In this document: positions 46,901 to 55,558 of the stretch, piece by piece
Layout: each line of letters starts with the position of its first letter
Position numbering within the stretch: the first letter of the stretch is position 1
NCBI GenBank assembly: GCA_002840565.1
Contig: PHBK01000009.1
Location: 51,175-115,174, forward strand
Origin: Deltaproteobacteria bacterium HGW-Deltaproteobacteria-12
GTDB taxonomy: Bacteria > Desulfobacterota > Syntrophia > Syntrophales > Smithellaceae
DNA length: 64,000 nucleotides
Direction: 5' to 3'
Notes under the pieces: model-generated
The model's database searches: none
What the model saw: only the letters and a program-made list of their open reading frames with translations
What the model was told of the DNA's origin: nothing
Program-made: the position numbers and the translations under genes

Positions 46901-48794
46901 AACGGAGTTGGGTTATGCTTTTGACGGCCTTCCATACCTGCTGGATTTCCTTGATATTCAGTTTGGTCTGGTTTAGTAAAATGAAGTGTTTGCTCAAGTC
47001 TTCATCATTAAATAATACCAGGCATTCCGCCGAGATATTGTCGTCGCGTCCTGCCCGCCCCGCTTCCTGAATATAGTTTTCCAGGGAATCGGATATATCG
47101 TAGTGAACAACCCTGCCGACGTCTCTTTTGTCAACACCCATCCCAAACGCAGAAGTAGCAACCATGACATCGACTTCACCTGCAATAAAAGCGTCTTGAT
47201 TATGGGCTTTTTCCTGTACGTTCATTTTGCCGTGATAAGGCTTGGCCATAAGACCATCTTGAGTTAATCTTTCGGCCAACTGATAGGCTTTTCGCGTTCT
47301 GGATACATAAACGATCGTCGGACATTTCTTTTCCTCTATGAGGGCTCTGAGCGTATTGTATTTTTCTTCATCGCCATCTTTTTCAAAAACCTTGTAATGA
47401 AGATTGGTTCGCGATGCTTTTGCTCGAAGAACTTCCAGATTGAGCAAAAGCTTCTCCCTAAAATAATCAACAATATCTTCTATCACCTTCGGTTTGGCTG
47501 TAGCCGTGAAGCACGAAACAGGTATACCGTCTTCAAGATTTTTCTTTTTCTGAATGGATTTAATAAAATCACCGATGTAAAGATAATCCACTCTGAAATC
47601 CTGCCCCCACGCGGAAAAACAATGCGCTTCGTCAATCACAACCCGGACAATCTTTCTTCCTAAAAGCAACCTCTCAATGGTTATGGATCTCAACGACTCG
47701 GGAGAGATATAAAGGATGGAGGCGGACCCATCTTCAACGCGTTCGAAAGATTTGGCTCTTTCAATGGGGTCGAGCATACCGTTAATGGTGACGGCATCCG
47801 AAATACCGGCTTTTTCCAGGTTATCGACCTGATCTTTCATCAATGATTGAAGAGGAGAAATGACAACCGTCAGCCCTTTTGTGTTTTCTGCGCTCATCAG
47901 GGCAGGAATCTGAAAAGTGAGAGACTTACCGCCTCCGGTAGGAAATACGGCCAGCAGGGATTTGTTATCGACAGCAGCCTGAACTGCCCTTTCCTGTAAT
48001 GGCTCGCCCGCGTAAGTCCGGTAAGAATCAAAACCGAAAAACCGCTTTAACCCTTTGTGAATGTCCAAAGCCTCATTGCAGTATAAGCATCCCGTCAAAC
48101 AAGGTTTATTCCGCAGGACATCCATCATGTGTTCCACTGCGGGATAGTTTTTCAAGACCCAACGGGGTGTAATGGAATGGCGGTTGCCACAATGGATGAG
48201 CGCCAGACAATATGCTGCTTCAACAGGCCGCTCCGAGATATATTGCAGCAGGTTTGCATGCTCGCAAATCTGGCCGGAAAACCTATCTCGTATGAGTTTT
48301 GCCGTATCCGTGCCTTGAGGTTCATAACCGATAAAGCGAAAGAAAGGTAGAAACTCCTTTTTGTCATGCAACAGCAAGTAAAATATTTTTTTTAGAGTAT
48401 CATCCATTTTATGAAAGACGGAGCATTCATCATGAAATAGGTCTCTGGCTTTTATGGAGTCGTTTAACGGATTGTTGAGATCATCACTTTGGAGTTTATC
48501 GTCCTTCAATAAAGCATGATAGGGCCGGGCAGGGAAAAGTAATGGAGAAAGGTAAAGTGTATCAATCATACCGGAAGCTGGTACACCAGCCTCGTCGATG
48601 GCTTCACGAATGTAATGCAAATCGTGATTGCAAATATTATGCCCGCAGATAAAGGGTGTGTCACGGATAAAATCGATAAAACCGCTTATTGAATTGGAGT
48701 GAAATTTTCTGCCATCGTCTTTGACGCAGCCAATATCAAGAATTCTTCTGCTCGTCGGGTCAACTTCCGTATCAAAAAAGGCGATGTGTTGCAT
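43986..48794 (-). CDS. Three-part protein: DEDD exonuclease, RecQ-type helicase, UvrD-type helicase
   Basis: A 1602-residue fusion. Residues about 1-130 look like a DEDD 3'-5' exonuclease (FFDTEVDP; CGHNICNHDLHYI; NDSIKARDLF). A RecQ-type superfamily 2 helicase follows: Walker A FPTGGGKSLTFQIP (about 288), DEAH box VVIDEAHCFSAWGQDF (about 391), and QEAGRAGRDD. The second half is a UvrD/PcrA-like superfamily 1 helicase: AAGPGSGKTKVLV (about 1068), VIDEAQDMDANEF (about 1178), VGDDDQNIFEFRGA and MTRAKQRLNIYF (about 1465). It would act in DNA repair or in defence against foreign DNA. Key motifs of all three parts look intact. Confidence 0.85.
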   Translation of the reverse strand: MQHIAFFDTEVDPTSRRILDIGCVKDDGRKFHSNSISGFIDFIRDTPFICGHNICNHDLHYIREAIDEAGVPASGMIDTLYLSPLLFPARPYHALLKDDKLQSDDLNNPLNDSIKARDLFHDECSVFHKMDDTLKKIFYLLLHDKKEFLPFFRFIGYEPQGTDTAKLIRDRFSGQICEHANLLQYISERPVEAAYCLALIHCGNRHSITPRWVLKNYPAVEHMMDVLRNKPCLTGCLYCNEALDIHKGLKRFFGFDSYRTYAGEPLQERAVQAAVDNKSLLAVFPTGGGKSLTFQIPALMSAENTKGLTVVISPLQSLMKDQVDNLEKAGISDAVTINGMLDPIERAKSFERVEDGSASILYISPESLRSITIERLLLGRKIVRVVIDEAHCFSAWGQDFRVDYLYIGDFIKSIQKKKNLEDGIPVSCFTATAKPKVIEDIVDYFREKLLLNLEVLRAKASRTNLHYKVFEKDGDEEKYNTLRALIEEKKCPTIVYVSRTRKAYQLAERLTQDGLMAKPYHGKMNVQEKAHNQDAFIAGEVDVMVATSAFGMGVDKRDVGRVVHYDISDSLENYIQEAGRAGRDDNISAECLVLFNDEDLSKHFILLNQTKLNIKEIQQVWKAVKSITQLRSSVSNSALEIARKAGWDDNVAEIETRVKTAIAALEESGYLKRGQNMPRIYANSILTKTAQEAIEKINASDRLGENQKIKAIRIIKKLFSSKSRRYSNEEVAESRIDYISDHLGIVKEEVIAAINQLRELKILADAKDLTAFIRKGENKNNSLKIVETYGRIERFLLPFLEDEEKTYHLKELNELAQEKGCDAVAPNKIKTILNFWAIKNWIKSRMSEYSRNHIAIQFIQPKKTLKDKLEKRHGLACFIVEYLFEKSKLEPENEAAEKEEVLIEFSVHELKDEYEKHSALFKVKVSIEDIEDTLFYLSRIEAVKIEGGFLVVYNQLTINRLEQDNKRRYKVEDYRKLDQFYENKVQQIHIVGEYARKMLGDYQSALQFVEDYFRLNYHSFLNKYFKGSHLNEIRRNITPAKFRQLFGELTPTQLNIIKDNQAKFIAVAAGPGSGKTKVLVHKLASLLLMEDVKHEQLLMLTFSRAAATEFKKRLLALIGNAALYIEIKTFHSYCFDLLGKVGSLEKSDAILKKTVEKIKNREVESSRITKTVLVIDEAQDMDANEFALINALMEQNEEMRVIAVGDDDQNIFEFRGASAKYLVRFIQEKQAVKYELIENFRSKNNLVEFTNAFAKTIRHRLKTTSVVARQRDNGLVKLVKGKDDQLTTPLVEDLLTSDLSGTTCVLTRTNEEALQIVGCLNHKGMPAKLVQTNDGFSLFNLQEVRFFLNRLNLADDVFTIGNESWEKAKQALINTFCKSSKLDICANLIKDFEVTNPKQKYKSDLDVFIKESKLEDFVHGSGQVILVSTMHKAKGKEFDNVFMMLTNHNVSSDEDKRLLYVAMTRAKQRLNIYFNGDHFKGILAAGLERQAMRSGYLPLAKMVMHLTHKDVNLGYFKNVQKYMASLMCGDSLVKAEDGWANPDGQLVLKFSRRFHEKLIAIEKSGFILHEVKVGFILYWKEQDAKEEVKIILPELYFSKLPR

Positions 48795-49238
48795 TCAGTA
48801 TGCCTTTATCCAGATGTAATGTTTTGCAACGTTCGCTACGCTGTCGTGCGGCTATATTCTTCAGGTATTTTTTTATGCAAGGATGTGGTCTATTATTTAA
48901 ATAATATGAGTATGGTGTCTGCATGTCAAGATAATTATAGGAGAAAATATCTGCTCACACTTTCTTATACCAGCAATAATAATGCAACGTTTCCCTTGAC
49001 AATAGAACACTTGCTCTACTATGTTTTGCTCCTTCAGGGTTGTTTTGCTTGCCCTGCCAAGCGAGGAAGACATGCCAATGCCCACAGTCGAATACCATAG
49101 GGTGGAATTAGATGGACGCTGTTAATTTATTGACTTTCTCAATATTCACCTATCTTCAGAAGGGTTTGCCATGAATAAAAAAACGGTTATATGGAAACCG
49201 GTTTTTAACATTAATGATCGTAAGGAAAGGTGACCTTT
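48795..49238. other. Non-coding region upstream of the helicase fusion and fic
   Basis: This 444-bp stretch separates two divergent genes. The short frames within it have no recognisable content. A TTGACA box (48996-49001) with a 17-bp spacer could be a plus-strand promoter, and an imperfect ACGGTT/AACCGG hairpin (about 49178-49208) lies just before the fic start. Confidence 0.4.
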
Positions 49239-50378
49239 ATGTTTAAACCGAAATATAAATATACTGACAATATGATTGGTCTTCTGACGCGGATAGCGGC
49301 GACCAGGGAGGTCATCCTCAGCGCGCCGCTTATTCCTCGCTGGGAAATATCCTTGCGCCGAGATGCCATTATCCGCAGCGCTCATTCCTCCACCAGCATT
49401 GAGGGCAACAATCTGTCTCTGTAACAGGTGAGCGAACTTGCGGCAGGGCGCAAAATTATGGCCAAAAGAAAGGACAAGGAAGAAGTCCTCAATTATATTC
49501 GCGTCTTGGAAAAGTTGGACACTTTACCGCAAAAAGGTGAAATCACCGAAACGGCCATAAAAAATATCCAGAAAATGTTGACCGCTAATGCGATTGAAGA
49601 TCCTCAGGATTGTGGCGCTTACCGCAGCGAAAGAAACAAATATGTGGTCGTGGGCAATCGGTTGACCGGTGAAATATCCTTCCGGCCGCCCGCCAATAAA
49701 GAACTTCCCGAGCTTATGCAGGATTACGTGCAATGGCTCAATTCAGACAAGGTGCGCAAACTTGATCCAGTTGTCATGGCAGGCATCGCCCATTATGAAT
49801 TTGTTCGTATCCATCCCTTCGTTGACGGCAACGGTAGAACGGCGCGCGTGATTGCCGCTTTGATCTTGCGTATTCGCGGCTCTGATACCAAACAGTTTTT
49901 TTGCCTGGATGACTATTACGATGTGGATCGAAACGAGTATTACAATGCTTTAAGAACTGTCAATCCCCATAATCGTGACATGACCCATTGGCTGGAATAT
50001 TTTGTGGAGGGAGTTGCGGTAAGCATTGACTCCGTTCGCGAGCGCGTCGCTCGTTTGAGCGTGGAGCGCGTCAGGACAAAGAAAAAAGGCCAGATTGCCC
50101 TGACGAAAAGACAGATGCGGATTGTAGAAGCCATCAATAAAAACGGTAAAATTAGTATTAGCGACATGTCAGGGATGTTTAAGATAAGCAGGCAGGCGGC
50201 GTTAAAGGAAATCGGCAAGATGGTTGAAATGGAAATTGTCAAACGCGAAGGCCAAGCCAGAGCAAGCTATTATATCATCCCAGATTACGCAATAGGGTAT
50301 AAAGCTTTAGAGAGATTGTCATTGCGAGCACATTCGCTGCGCTCAGTGCAGGCTCCGCGAAGCAATCTAAGCAATTGA
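49239..50378 (+). pseudogene. Fic family protein broken by an in-frame TAA
   Basis: The frame encodes one Fic protein of about 378 residues if the TAA at 49422-49424 (codon 62) is ignored. The N-terminal part ends SSTSIEGNNLSL and the second part resumes QVSELAAGRK, where homologues usually have a Glu. The SxxxEG motif in the first part is the Fic autoinhibitory helix. The second part has the catalytic HPFVDGNGRTAR and a C-terminal winged helix (KISISDMSGMFKISRQAALK). A GTG at 49428 could restart translation, giving 316 residues without the inhibitory helix. Nonsense-mutated pseudogene is the simplest reading. Confidence 0.8.
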
Positions 50379-50397
50379 TTGCGGAATCTGGGATCAT
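50274..50397. repeat. Palindromic element at the 3' end of the fic gene
   Basis: Arms at 50274-50293 and 50378-50397 are inverted repeats of about 20 bp with three mismatches; inside, AGATTG (50313-50318) and CAATCT (50363-50368) form another inverted pair around a TTGCGAG/GCGAAGCAA-type core. The element supplies roughly the last 35 codons of the fic frame, replacing its natural stop. Confidence 0.6.
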
Positions 50398-50500
50398 GAG
50401 ATAACCGGTTGTCGATTTGGTTGTCGATTTCACTGGAAAATATGACGACAGAACAGGAAAAAGCACAGGGGGAAACGAGAACTGGATTGAAGTCAAACAA

Positions 50501-53332
50501 TTACTTTTCACAACAAACAGCCGTAGCAAGCATTTTTTTCAAAAAGCTGCCGGTGGCTGATTTTTCCTCACGGGCGACCTGTTCCACTGTTCCGGAAGCG
50601 ATAATTTCGCCCCCGCCGGGGCCGCCTTCCGGCCCCAGGTCAATTATGTAATCGGCACATTTTATTACATCCAGATTATGTTCGATGACAATCATGGTAT
50701 TGCCCATATCAACCAGGCGCAGCAAGACATCGAGCAGCTTCTGGATATCGGCAAAATGCAGTCCGATTGTCGGTTCATCCAGAATATAAAGGGTATTGCT
50801 GTTAACCCTCTTGCCCAGCTCCCGCGCCAATTTTATTCTCTGCGCCTCTCCGCCGGAAAGTGTTGTTGCCGATTGGCCCAGGCGGATATATCCTAAACCA
50901 ACATCACTAAACAACTGCAAGTGTGCTTTAATCGATGGAATATTGGAGAAGAAATCGAGGGCCTGATGGACGGTCATATCCAGAATATCGGCAATACTTT
51001 TATCTTTATATTTGATGTCCAGCGTATCCCGGTTAAACCGTTTGCCGTGACAGACATCGCACGTAACATACACATCGGGCAGAAAATGCATTTCAATGCG
51101 AATCATGCCATTGCCTTCACAAGCTTCGCAACGGCCGCCCTTGACATTAAAACTGAAACGCCCGGGTTTAAATCCGCGCATGCGGGAATCCAGAAGATTG
51201 GCAAATAAATCACGGATAAAAGAAAAAATCCCCGTATATGTTACCGGATTAGAACGCGGCGTCCGGCCGATGGGCTGCTGGTTAATCATAATGATCCGCT
51301 CGATGCCGCCCAAATCAACGATCTTTTTGACTCTCCCCATGGCCCCGTTATGCTGATTAAGGCGGCGCGCCATCACTTTATAAAGAGTCTCGATAATCAT
51401 GGAACTTTTCCCGGAGCCGGATACTCCGGTTACTGCCGTCAGCACTCCCACCGGTATTCTGATATCAATATTTTTTAGATTGTTTGCACTGGCCCCCTCC
51501 AGAATAATATACCGGCCGGCAGTGGAGCGTCGTTTCGCCGGCAATGAGATCATAGCCTCTCCGGACAAATACTGCCCGGTCAAAGAATTTTTATCCCGCA
51601 GCATTTCCTGCGGCGTTCCCTGAAAGACGATTTCTCCGCCCTGTGACCCTGCACCCGGCCCCAGATCCACAATGTGATCGGAAGCCAGCATCATATCGGC
51701 GTCGTGCTCCACAACAAGGACGGTATTGCCCATATCCCGCAATTTCTTCAATGTATCAATCAGGCGCAGATTGTCTCTCTGATGCAGCCCTACCGTCGGC
51801 TCATCGAGCACATATAATACTCCCATCAATCCCGATCCGATTTGTGTAGCCAGGCGAATGCGCTGGGACTCACCCCCGGACAAAGACAGCGTTGATCTCT
51901 CCAGGCTCAGATAATCCATGCCGACATTCAAAAGGAAGTTAAGGCGGCTTTTGATTTCTTTCAGAATCCGTTCGGTGATAATTTTTTCCTGCGGCGAGAG
52001 GCTCAGTTGATCAAAAAAAGCAAAACATTCCCGGATGGAAATCCGGCAGAGTTCATAGATATTCTTTCCGCCGACAGTAACGGCGAGGCTTTCCTTTTTC
52101 AATCGGGCGCCATGGCAAACCGGGCAGGCGCTCAAATCCATATAGCGCCCCAGATCATTACGGATTGTGGCGGAGGCGGTATCCCTCCAGCGGCGTTCCA
52201 GTTGCTTAATAGCTCCTTCAAACGGCCGATTGGCGAAATATCGCCGGTCGCCGCGGTCATGATAAAATTTGATGCTTTCTTTTCCCGAGCCATAAAGAAG
52301 TATTTGTTGTATTTTTTCCGGTAATTTGTTGAACGGCTTGTTAATATCAAAGTTATAATGAGTAGCAAGAGCATCGAGGATACTGAAATAATAAAGAGAA
52401 TTCCGGTTTGCCCACGGGGCAATCGCCCCTTCCCGCAGCGATAATCCCGCATCGGGAACAACCAGATTTACGGCGAAGTGCATGAGTGATCCCAAACCGT
52501 TGCATTCCGGGCAGGCCCCGTAAGGACTGTTGAAGGAAAACATACGTGGAGCAAGCGCCGGCATGCTGATACCGCAATCCGGACAAGCATATTTTTCACT
52601 GTAAAGCGTTTCCGCGCCATTGGCTAAAACTATGCGCACCATTCCCTCGGCATGCTGAGCGGCTATTTCCAGGGAATCGCGCAGCCGTTTGCGGACGCCA
52701 TCTTTCATCACCAGCCGGTCGACAACAAGATCAATATCGTGACGCTTATTTTTTGTGAGCAGAATATCTTCCGCAAGCTCCTTGATTTCTCCATCGATCC
52801 GGATGCGGACAAAACCTTCTTTCTGAAGCTTTTTGAGTTCTTTTTGGAACTCACCTTTTTTGCCGCGCACTATGGGGGATAAAATGCTGAAGCGGGTATT
52901 TTCCGGAAGAGTAAGAATGCTTTCCACGATGCTGTCTATTGATTGTGATTTAATTTCGCGGCCGCACTGACAGCAGTGACAAATACCGATACCGGCATAA
53001 AGAAGGCGGAAATAGTCGTAAATCTCCGTAACCGTTCCCACTGTAGAACGCGGATTATGACTGGCCACACGCTGTTCAATAGCAATAGCCGGAGACAGCC
53101 CCTCGATTGATTCCACATCAGGTTTGTCCATTTGCCCGATAAACTGCCGGGCATAAGTGGAGAGAGATTCGACGTAACGCCTTTGACCTTCCGCATAAAT
53201 CGTATCAAACGCCAATGAAGATTTACCGGAACCGCTGACCCCGGTGATAATCACCAGTTTGTCCCGGGGAATGTCCAGACTGATATTTTTTAAATTATGC
53301 TGCGCTGCACTTTTGATTTTTATTGCGTTCAT
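50501..53332 (-). CDS. uvrA: Excinuclease ABC subunit A
   Basis: UvrA (943 residues) recognises DNA damage in nucleotide excision repair. Two ABC ATPase modules are present with Walker [15 protein letters not shown] and [15 protein letters not shown], two signature motifs ([14 protein letters not shown] and [14 protein letters not shown]), and zinc sites (CPDCGISMP...[19 protein letters not shown]...CDVCHGKRF). All catalytic parts appear intact. It lies beside the surA and mfd genes, which are also repair/envelope functions, but gaps suggest separate promoters. Confidence 0.98.
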   Translation of the reverse strand: MNAIKIKSAAQHNLKNISLDIPRDKLVIITGVSGSGKSSLAFDTIYAEGQRRYVESLSTYARQFIGQMDKPDVESIEGLSPAIAIEQRVASHNPRSTVGTVTEIYDYFRLLYAGIGICHCCQCGREIKSQSIDSIVESILTLPENTRFSILSPIVRGKKGEFQKELKKLQKEGFVRIRIDGEIKELAEDILLTKNKRHDIDLVVDRLVMKDGVRKRLRDSLEIAAQHAEGMVRIVLANGAETLYSEKYACPDCGISMPALAPRMFSFNSPYGACPECNGLGSLMHFAVNLVVPDAGLSLREGAIAPWANRNSLYYFSILDALATHYNFDINKPFNKLPEKIQQILLYGSGKESIKFYHDRGDRRYFANRPFEGAIKQLERRWRDTASATIRNDLGRYMDLSACPVCHGARLKKESLAVTVGGKNIYELCRISIRECFAFFDQLSLSPQEKIITERILKEIKSRLNFLLNVGMDYLSLERSTLSLSGGESQRIRLATQIGSGLMGVLYVLDEPTVGLHQRDNLRLIDTLKKLRDMGNTVLVVEHDADMMLASDHIVDLGPGAGSQGGEIVFQGTPQEMLRDKNSLTGQYLSGEAMISLPAKRRSTAGRYIILEGASANNLKNIDIRIPVGVLTAVTGVSGSGKSSMIIETLYKVMARRLNQHNGAMGRVKKIVDLGGIERIIMINQQPIGRTPRSNPVTYTGIFSFIRDLFANLLDSRMRGFKPGRFSFNVKGGRCEACEGNGMIRIEMHFLPDVYVTCDVCHGKRFNRDTLDIKYKDKSIADILDMTVHQALDFFSNIPSIKAHLQLFSDVGLGYIRLGQSATTLSGGEAQRIKLARELGKRVNSNTLYILDEPTIGLHFADIQKLLDVLLRLVDMGNTMIVIEHNLDVIKCADYIIDLGPEGGPGGGEIIASGTVEQVAREEKSATGSFLKKMLATAVCCEK

Positions 53333-53407
53333 TTTCTGCTTTGATTGTCCTTGATCCCTTTACCTTTATCCTTGCGCCTTGGACCCTGATCCTTTGTTCT
53401 TGAGCCT

Positions 53408-54397
53408 TTATCTTATCTCAATGTGTGACTTTTTCCTCACCTCAGAAATCCATTCTTCATATTTTTTCTCCAGCTTGCCATCTTCGAGTTTTGTTTTTAT
53501 CTCCTCGCGCACGGCATCGATCGGCTTCAGCCCGGCTCCCCTTTTATCTACCACCTTAATTATATGAAACCCAAGGCCGGATACTATTACATCACTGACA
53601 TTGTCCTGCGGCAGACTAAAAGCCGCTTCTTCCAATTCCGGAATCATTCCTCCTTTTTCAATGAAGCCTGTATCTCCGCCTTGAGCCGCCCCCGGACCCT
53701 CGGAATACTTCGCAGCCAATGCCTCAAAAGATTCCCCGCTTAAAGCTATTTGCCGGATTTTCTCAGCATTTTCCTTTATTTTAATTTTTGTTGCCTGGTC
53801 GGCATTAGCTGGTATCAAAAACAAAATATGCTTAATTCGGACAGCTTCTTTGCCTTCATATTCTTCCCTATGCTCATTGTAATATTCTCCTATTTCCTGT
53901 TCGCTGATCACTACTTTTGCCTTGATTTCCCGCCGCATTAACCTCATTCTTATCAATTGTCCTTTTATTTCAGTTTTAATGCCCTCCAGCGAATTACCTT
54001 CCTGTTCCAGATTCCTTACGAAATCTTCCATCCGGATGTTCTGCTTGGACAGCATGTCTTTGAGCACATCCGTAACCTCTTCTTCTTTGACACTGGTGCC
54101 GGATTTCTTCGCCTCATATTCAATCAACAGATTATCAATGAGTCTTTGCAGAATAGCGGCTTTTGACTGCTTTATTATTCCGGCCTTGTCATTGCCCTTA
54201 TAAGTCTCTTCAATTCTTTTGAGATAGGGCACAAATGCCGTATCTAATTCTTTTTGCGTTATTATCTCATCATTTACCACCGCAATAATTTTGTCGGCCA
54301 CTTCGCCGAGAGCTGCCGCAGATGTCAGCATGACAAACAGCATGCTCAAAACAATACCCCTGCAGAAATTCACTGTTCTACCTCCTAAAAAGTGCAT
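53408..54397 (-). CDS. surA: SurA-type periplasmic peptidyl-prolyl isomerase
   Basis: A 329-residue periplasmic chaperone with a signal peptide (VLSMLFVMLTSAAALGEVA), a SurA N-terminal helical region (VADKIIAVVNDEIITQKELD) and one parvulin domain (AVRIKHILFLIP; GGDTGFIEKGGMIPELEEAA; GLGFHIIKVVDKR). SurA-family proteins help outer-membrane proteins fold. It has one parvulin domain where E. coli SurA has two. It is 28 bp after the next parvulin gene. Confidence 0.9.
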   Translation of the reverse strand: MHFLGGRTVNFCRGIVLSMLFVMLTSAAALGEVADKIIAVVNDEIITQKELDTAFVPYLKRIEETYKGNDKAGIIKQSKAAILQRLIDNLLIEYEAKKSGTSVKEEEVTDVLKDMLSKQNIRMEDFVRNLEQEGNSLEGIKTEIKGQLIRMRLMRREIKAKVVISEQEIGEYYNEHREEYEGKEAVRIKHILFLIPANADQATKIKIKENAEKIRQIALSGESFEALAAKYSEGPGAAQGGDTGFIEKGGMIPELEEAAFSLPQDNVSDVIVSGLGFHIIKVVDKRGAGLKPIDAVREEIKTKLEDGKLEKKYEEWISEVRKKSHIEIR

Positions 54398-54425
54398 AAA
54401 ATTCCTCTTGCCTTTGGCGCCGTGA

Positions 54426-55388
54426 CTAATTGATTTTCTTTCTCAAAACGGCATATTCTTTTTTAATGACGGCTTTATTCTTTAATGACTCCAACCACTC
54501 TGCGAAAGCAAACTCTTCCTTTTTCGCCCGAATGTCCGCCATAACTTCTTCTTTGCTTTCCGCAAAATTCTTAATCTTTGCCGGTTTAATTTCTAAAACC
54601 CTAAAGATGTGAAAACCGTAAGGACTTTGTACAATAGGACTAATTTCATTTAAGCGCAAATTAAAAATGGTGTCATCCAGAGGTTCCGGCATAATCTGGC
54701 GTGTAATAAATCCCAAATCGCCGCCATTGATCGCCTCAGGACCAATCGATTTTTCGCGGGCTAATTTGAAGAAATCGGCACCGGCGTTTAAGCGCTCCAA
54801 TACCTGTTGCGCAGCAACCGCATCTCTCACGACTATTTGTGCAACCCGGACTTTCGCCTCTGACTTGTACAAATTCTTATGTTCCTTGAAGTAATCTTCA
54901 GCTTCATCTTCGGATACATTTACATGTGAATTCACATCAACGGCAATAAGCTTCTCGATCAGCATTTCCTTTTTTATTTCATCTTTCCATCGTTCGAAGC
55001 TCATCTTCTCCCGAATGAACAAACTGGAAAACTCGGTTCCATATTCTCTCTTAATTTCAATAATCTTTTTTTCCAGTTCCTCTGCGCTGACGGCAACGCC
55101 TAATTCCTGTGCCCGTAAATTCATGATCTTTTCCACGATCATAATTTCCAATATCTCTTCTTCCAGTCGTTGAGCATAATTCGCCTCATTCGAAAGAAGT
55201 TCTTTGGACAACATCGTTTTTTTCTGCGCCAGCCTCACTTGATACTCATCGAGATAAATTTTGGAGCCGTTTACTACAGCCACATAAGGCCGCGAAAAAA
55301 TATTGATTTCGTCGCAGGCAGCAACCAGGAAAATGCCGCCTAAGAGAAGAACCCAAGACTTACTGATCAATTGATTAATCATTTTCAT
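54426..55388 (-). CDS. Parvulin-type peptidyl-prolyl isomerase lipoprotein
   Basis: A 320-residue protein with a lipoprotein signal peptide (LLLGGIFLVAACDE, lipobox VAAC, Cys about residue 25). It has a SurA/PrsA-like N-terminal helical region (VAVVNGSKIYLDEYQVRLAQ) and a parvulin domain (VRVAQIVVRDAV; NGGDLGFITRQIMPEPLDD; YGFHIFRVLEIKP). It probably works with the downstream SurA-like protein in outer-membrane or secreted protein folding. The mfd-parvulin-surA order is common in deltaproteobacteria. Confidence 0.9.
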   Translation of the reverse strand: MKMINQLISKSWVLLLGGIFLVAACDEINIFSRPYVAVVNGSKIYLDEYQVRLAQKKTMLSKELLSNEANYAQRLEEEILEIMIVEKIMNLRAQELGVAVSAEELEKKIIEIKREYGTEFSSLFIREKMSFERWKDEIKKEMLIEKLIAVDVNSHVNVSEDEAEDYFKEHKNLYKSEAKVRVAQIVVRDAVAAQQVLERLNAGADFFKLAREKSIGPEAINGGDLGFITRQIMPEPLDDTIFNLRLNEISPIVQSPYGFHIFRVLEIKPAKIKNFAESKEEVMADIRAKKEEFAFAEWLESLKNKAVIKKEYAVLRKKIN

Positions 55389-55436
55389 TATTCACTACTG
55401 TTAATCACAATATTAATATACCATTACGATTTCAAA

Positions 55437-55535
55437 GGATAACGAGGCGGCAAGGAGAAGGCACCGCAAGCGTATTAATAATACGTTGAGGATGCCGACG
55501 ACGTAGCCAACAAAGTTAGCCGAAGAAAGCGAATT
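55437..55535 (+). repeat. Dispersed structured repeat, copy A2 (mfd-parvulin gap)
   Basis: About 99 bp starting GGATAACGAGGCGGCAAGG, with a central GCGTATTAATAATACGT hairpin, then GAGGATGCCGACGACG and ending AACAAAGTTAGCCG then AAGAAAGCGAATT. Both ends match copy A1 at 7354-7522 (opposite strand). It lies between the mfd stop and the downstream parvulin gene. Confidence 0.8.
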
Positions 55536-55558
55536 GGTATAGCATATCCTGCTTATTT

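Noticed and set aside
48699..49100. 133-codon plus-strand frame across the start of the helicase fusion
   Set aside because: It overlaps the helicase gene antisense, has no domain and no ribosome-binding site.
49422..49424. Reading the fic stop as a recoded selenocysteine, given the tRNA-Sec gene
   Set aside because: The codon is TAA, not TGA, and no selenocysteine insertion hairpin follows. No other gene in the window shows an in-frame TGA suggestive of a selenoprotein.
50312..50400. CRISPR-like repeats at the end of fic
   Set aside because: It is a single palindromic element, not a series of repeats with spacers. No CRISPR array was seen anywhere in the window.
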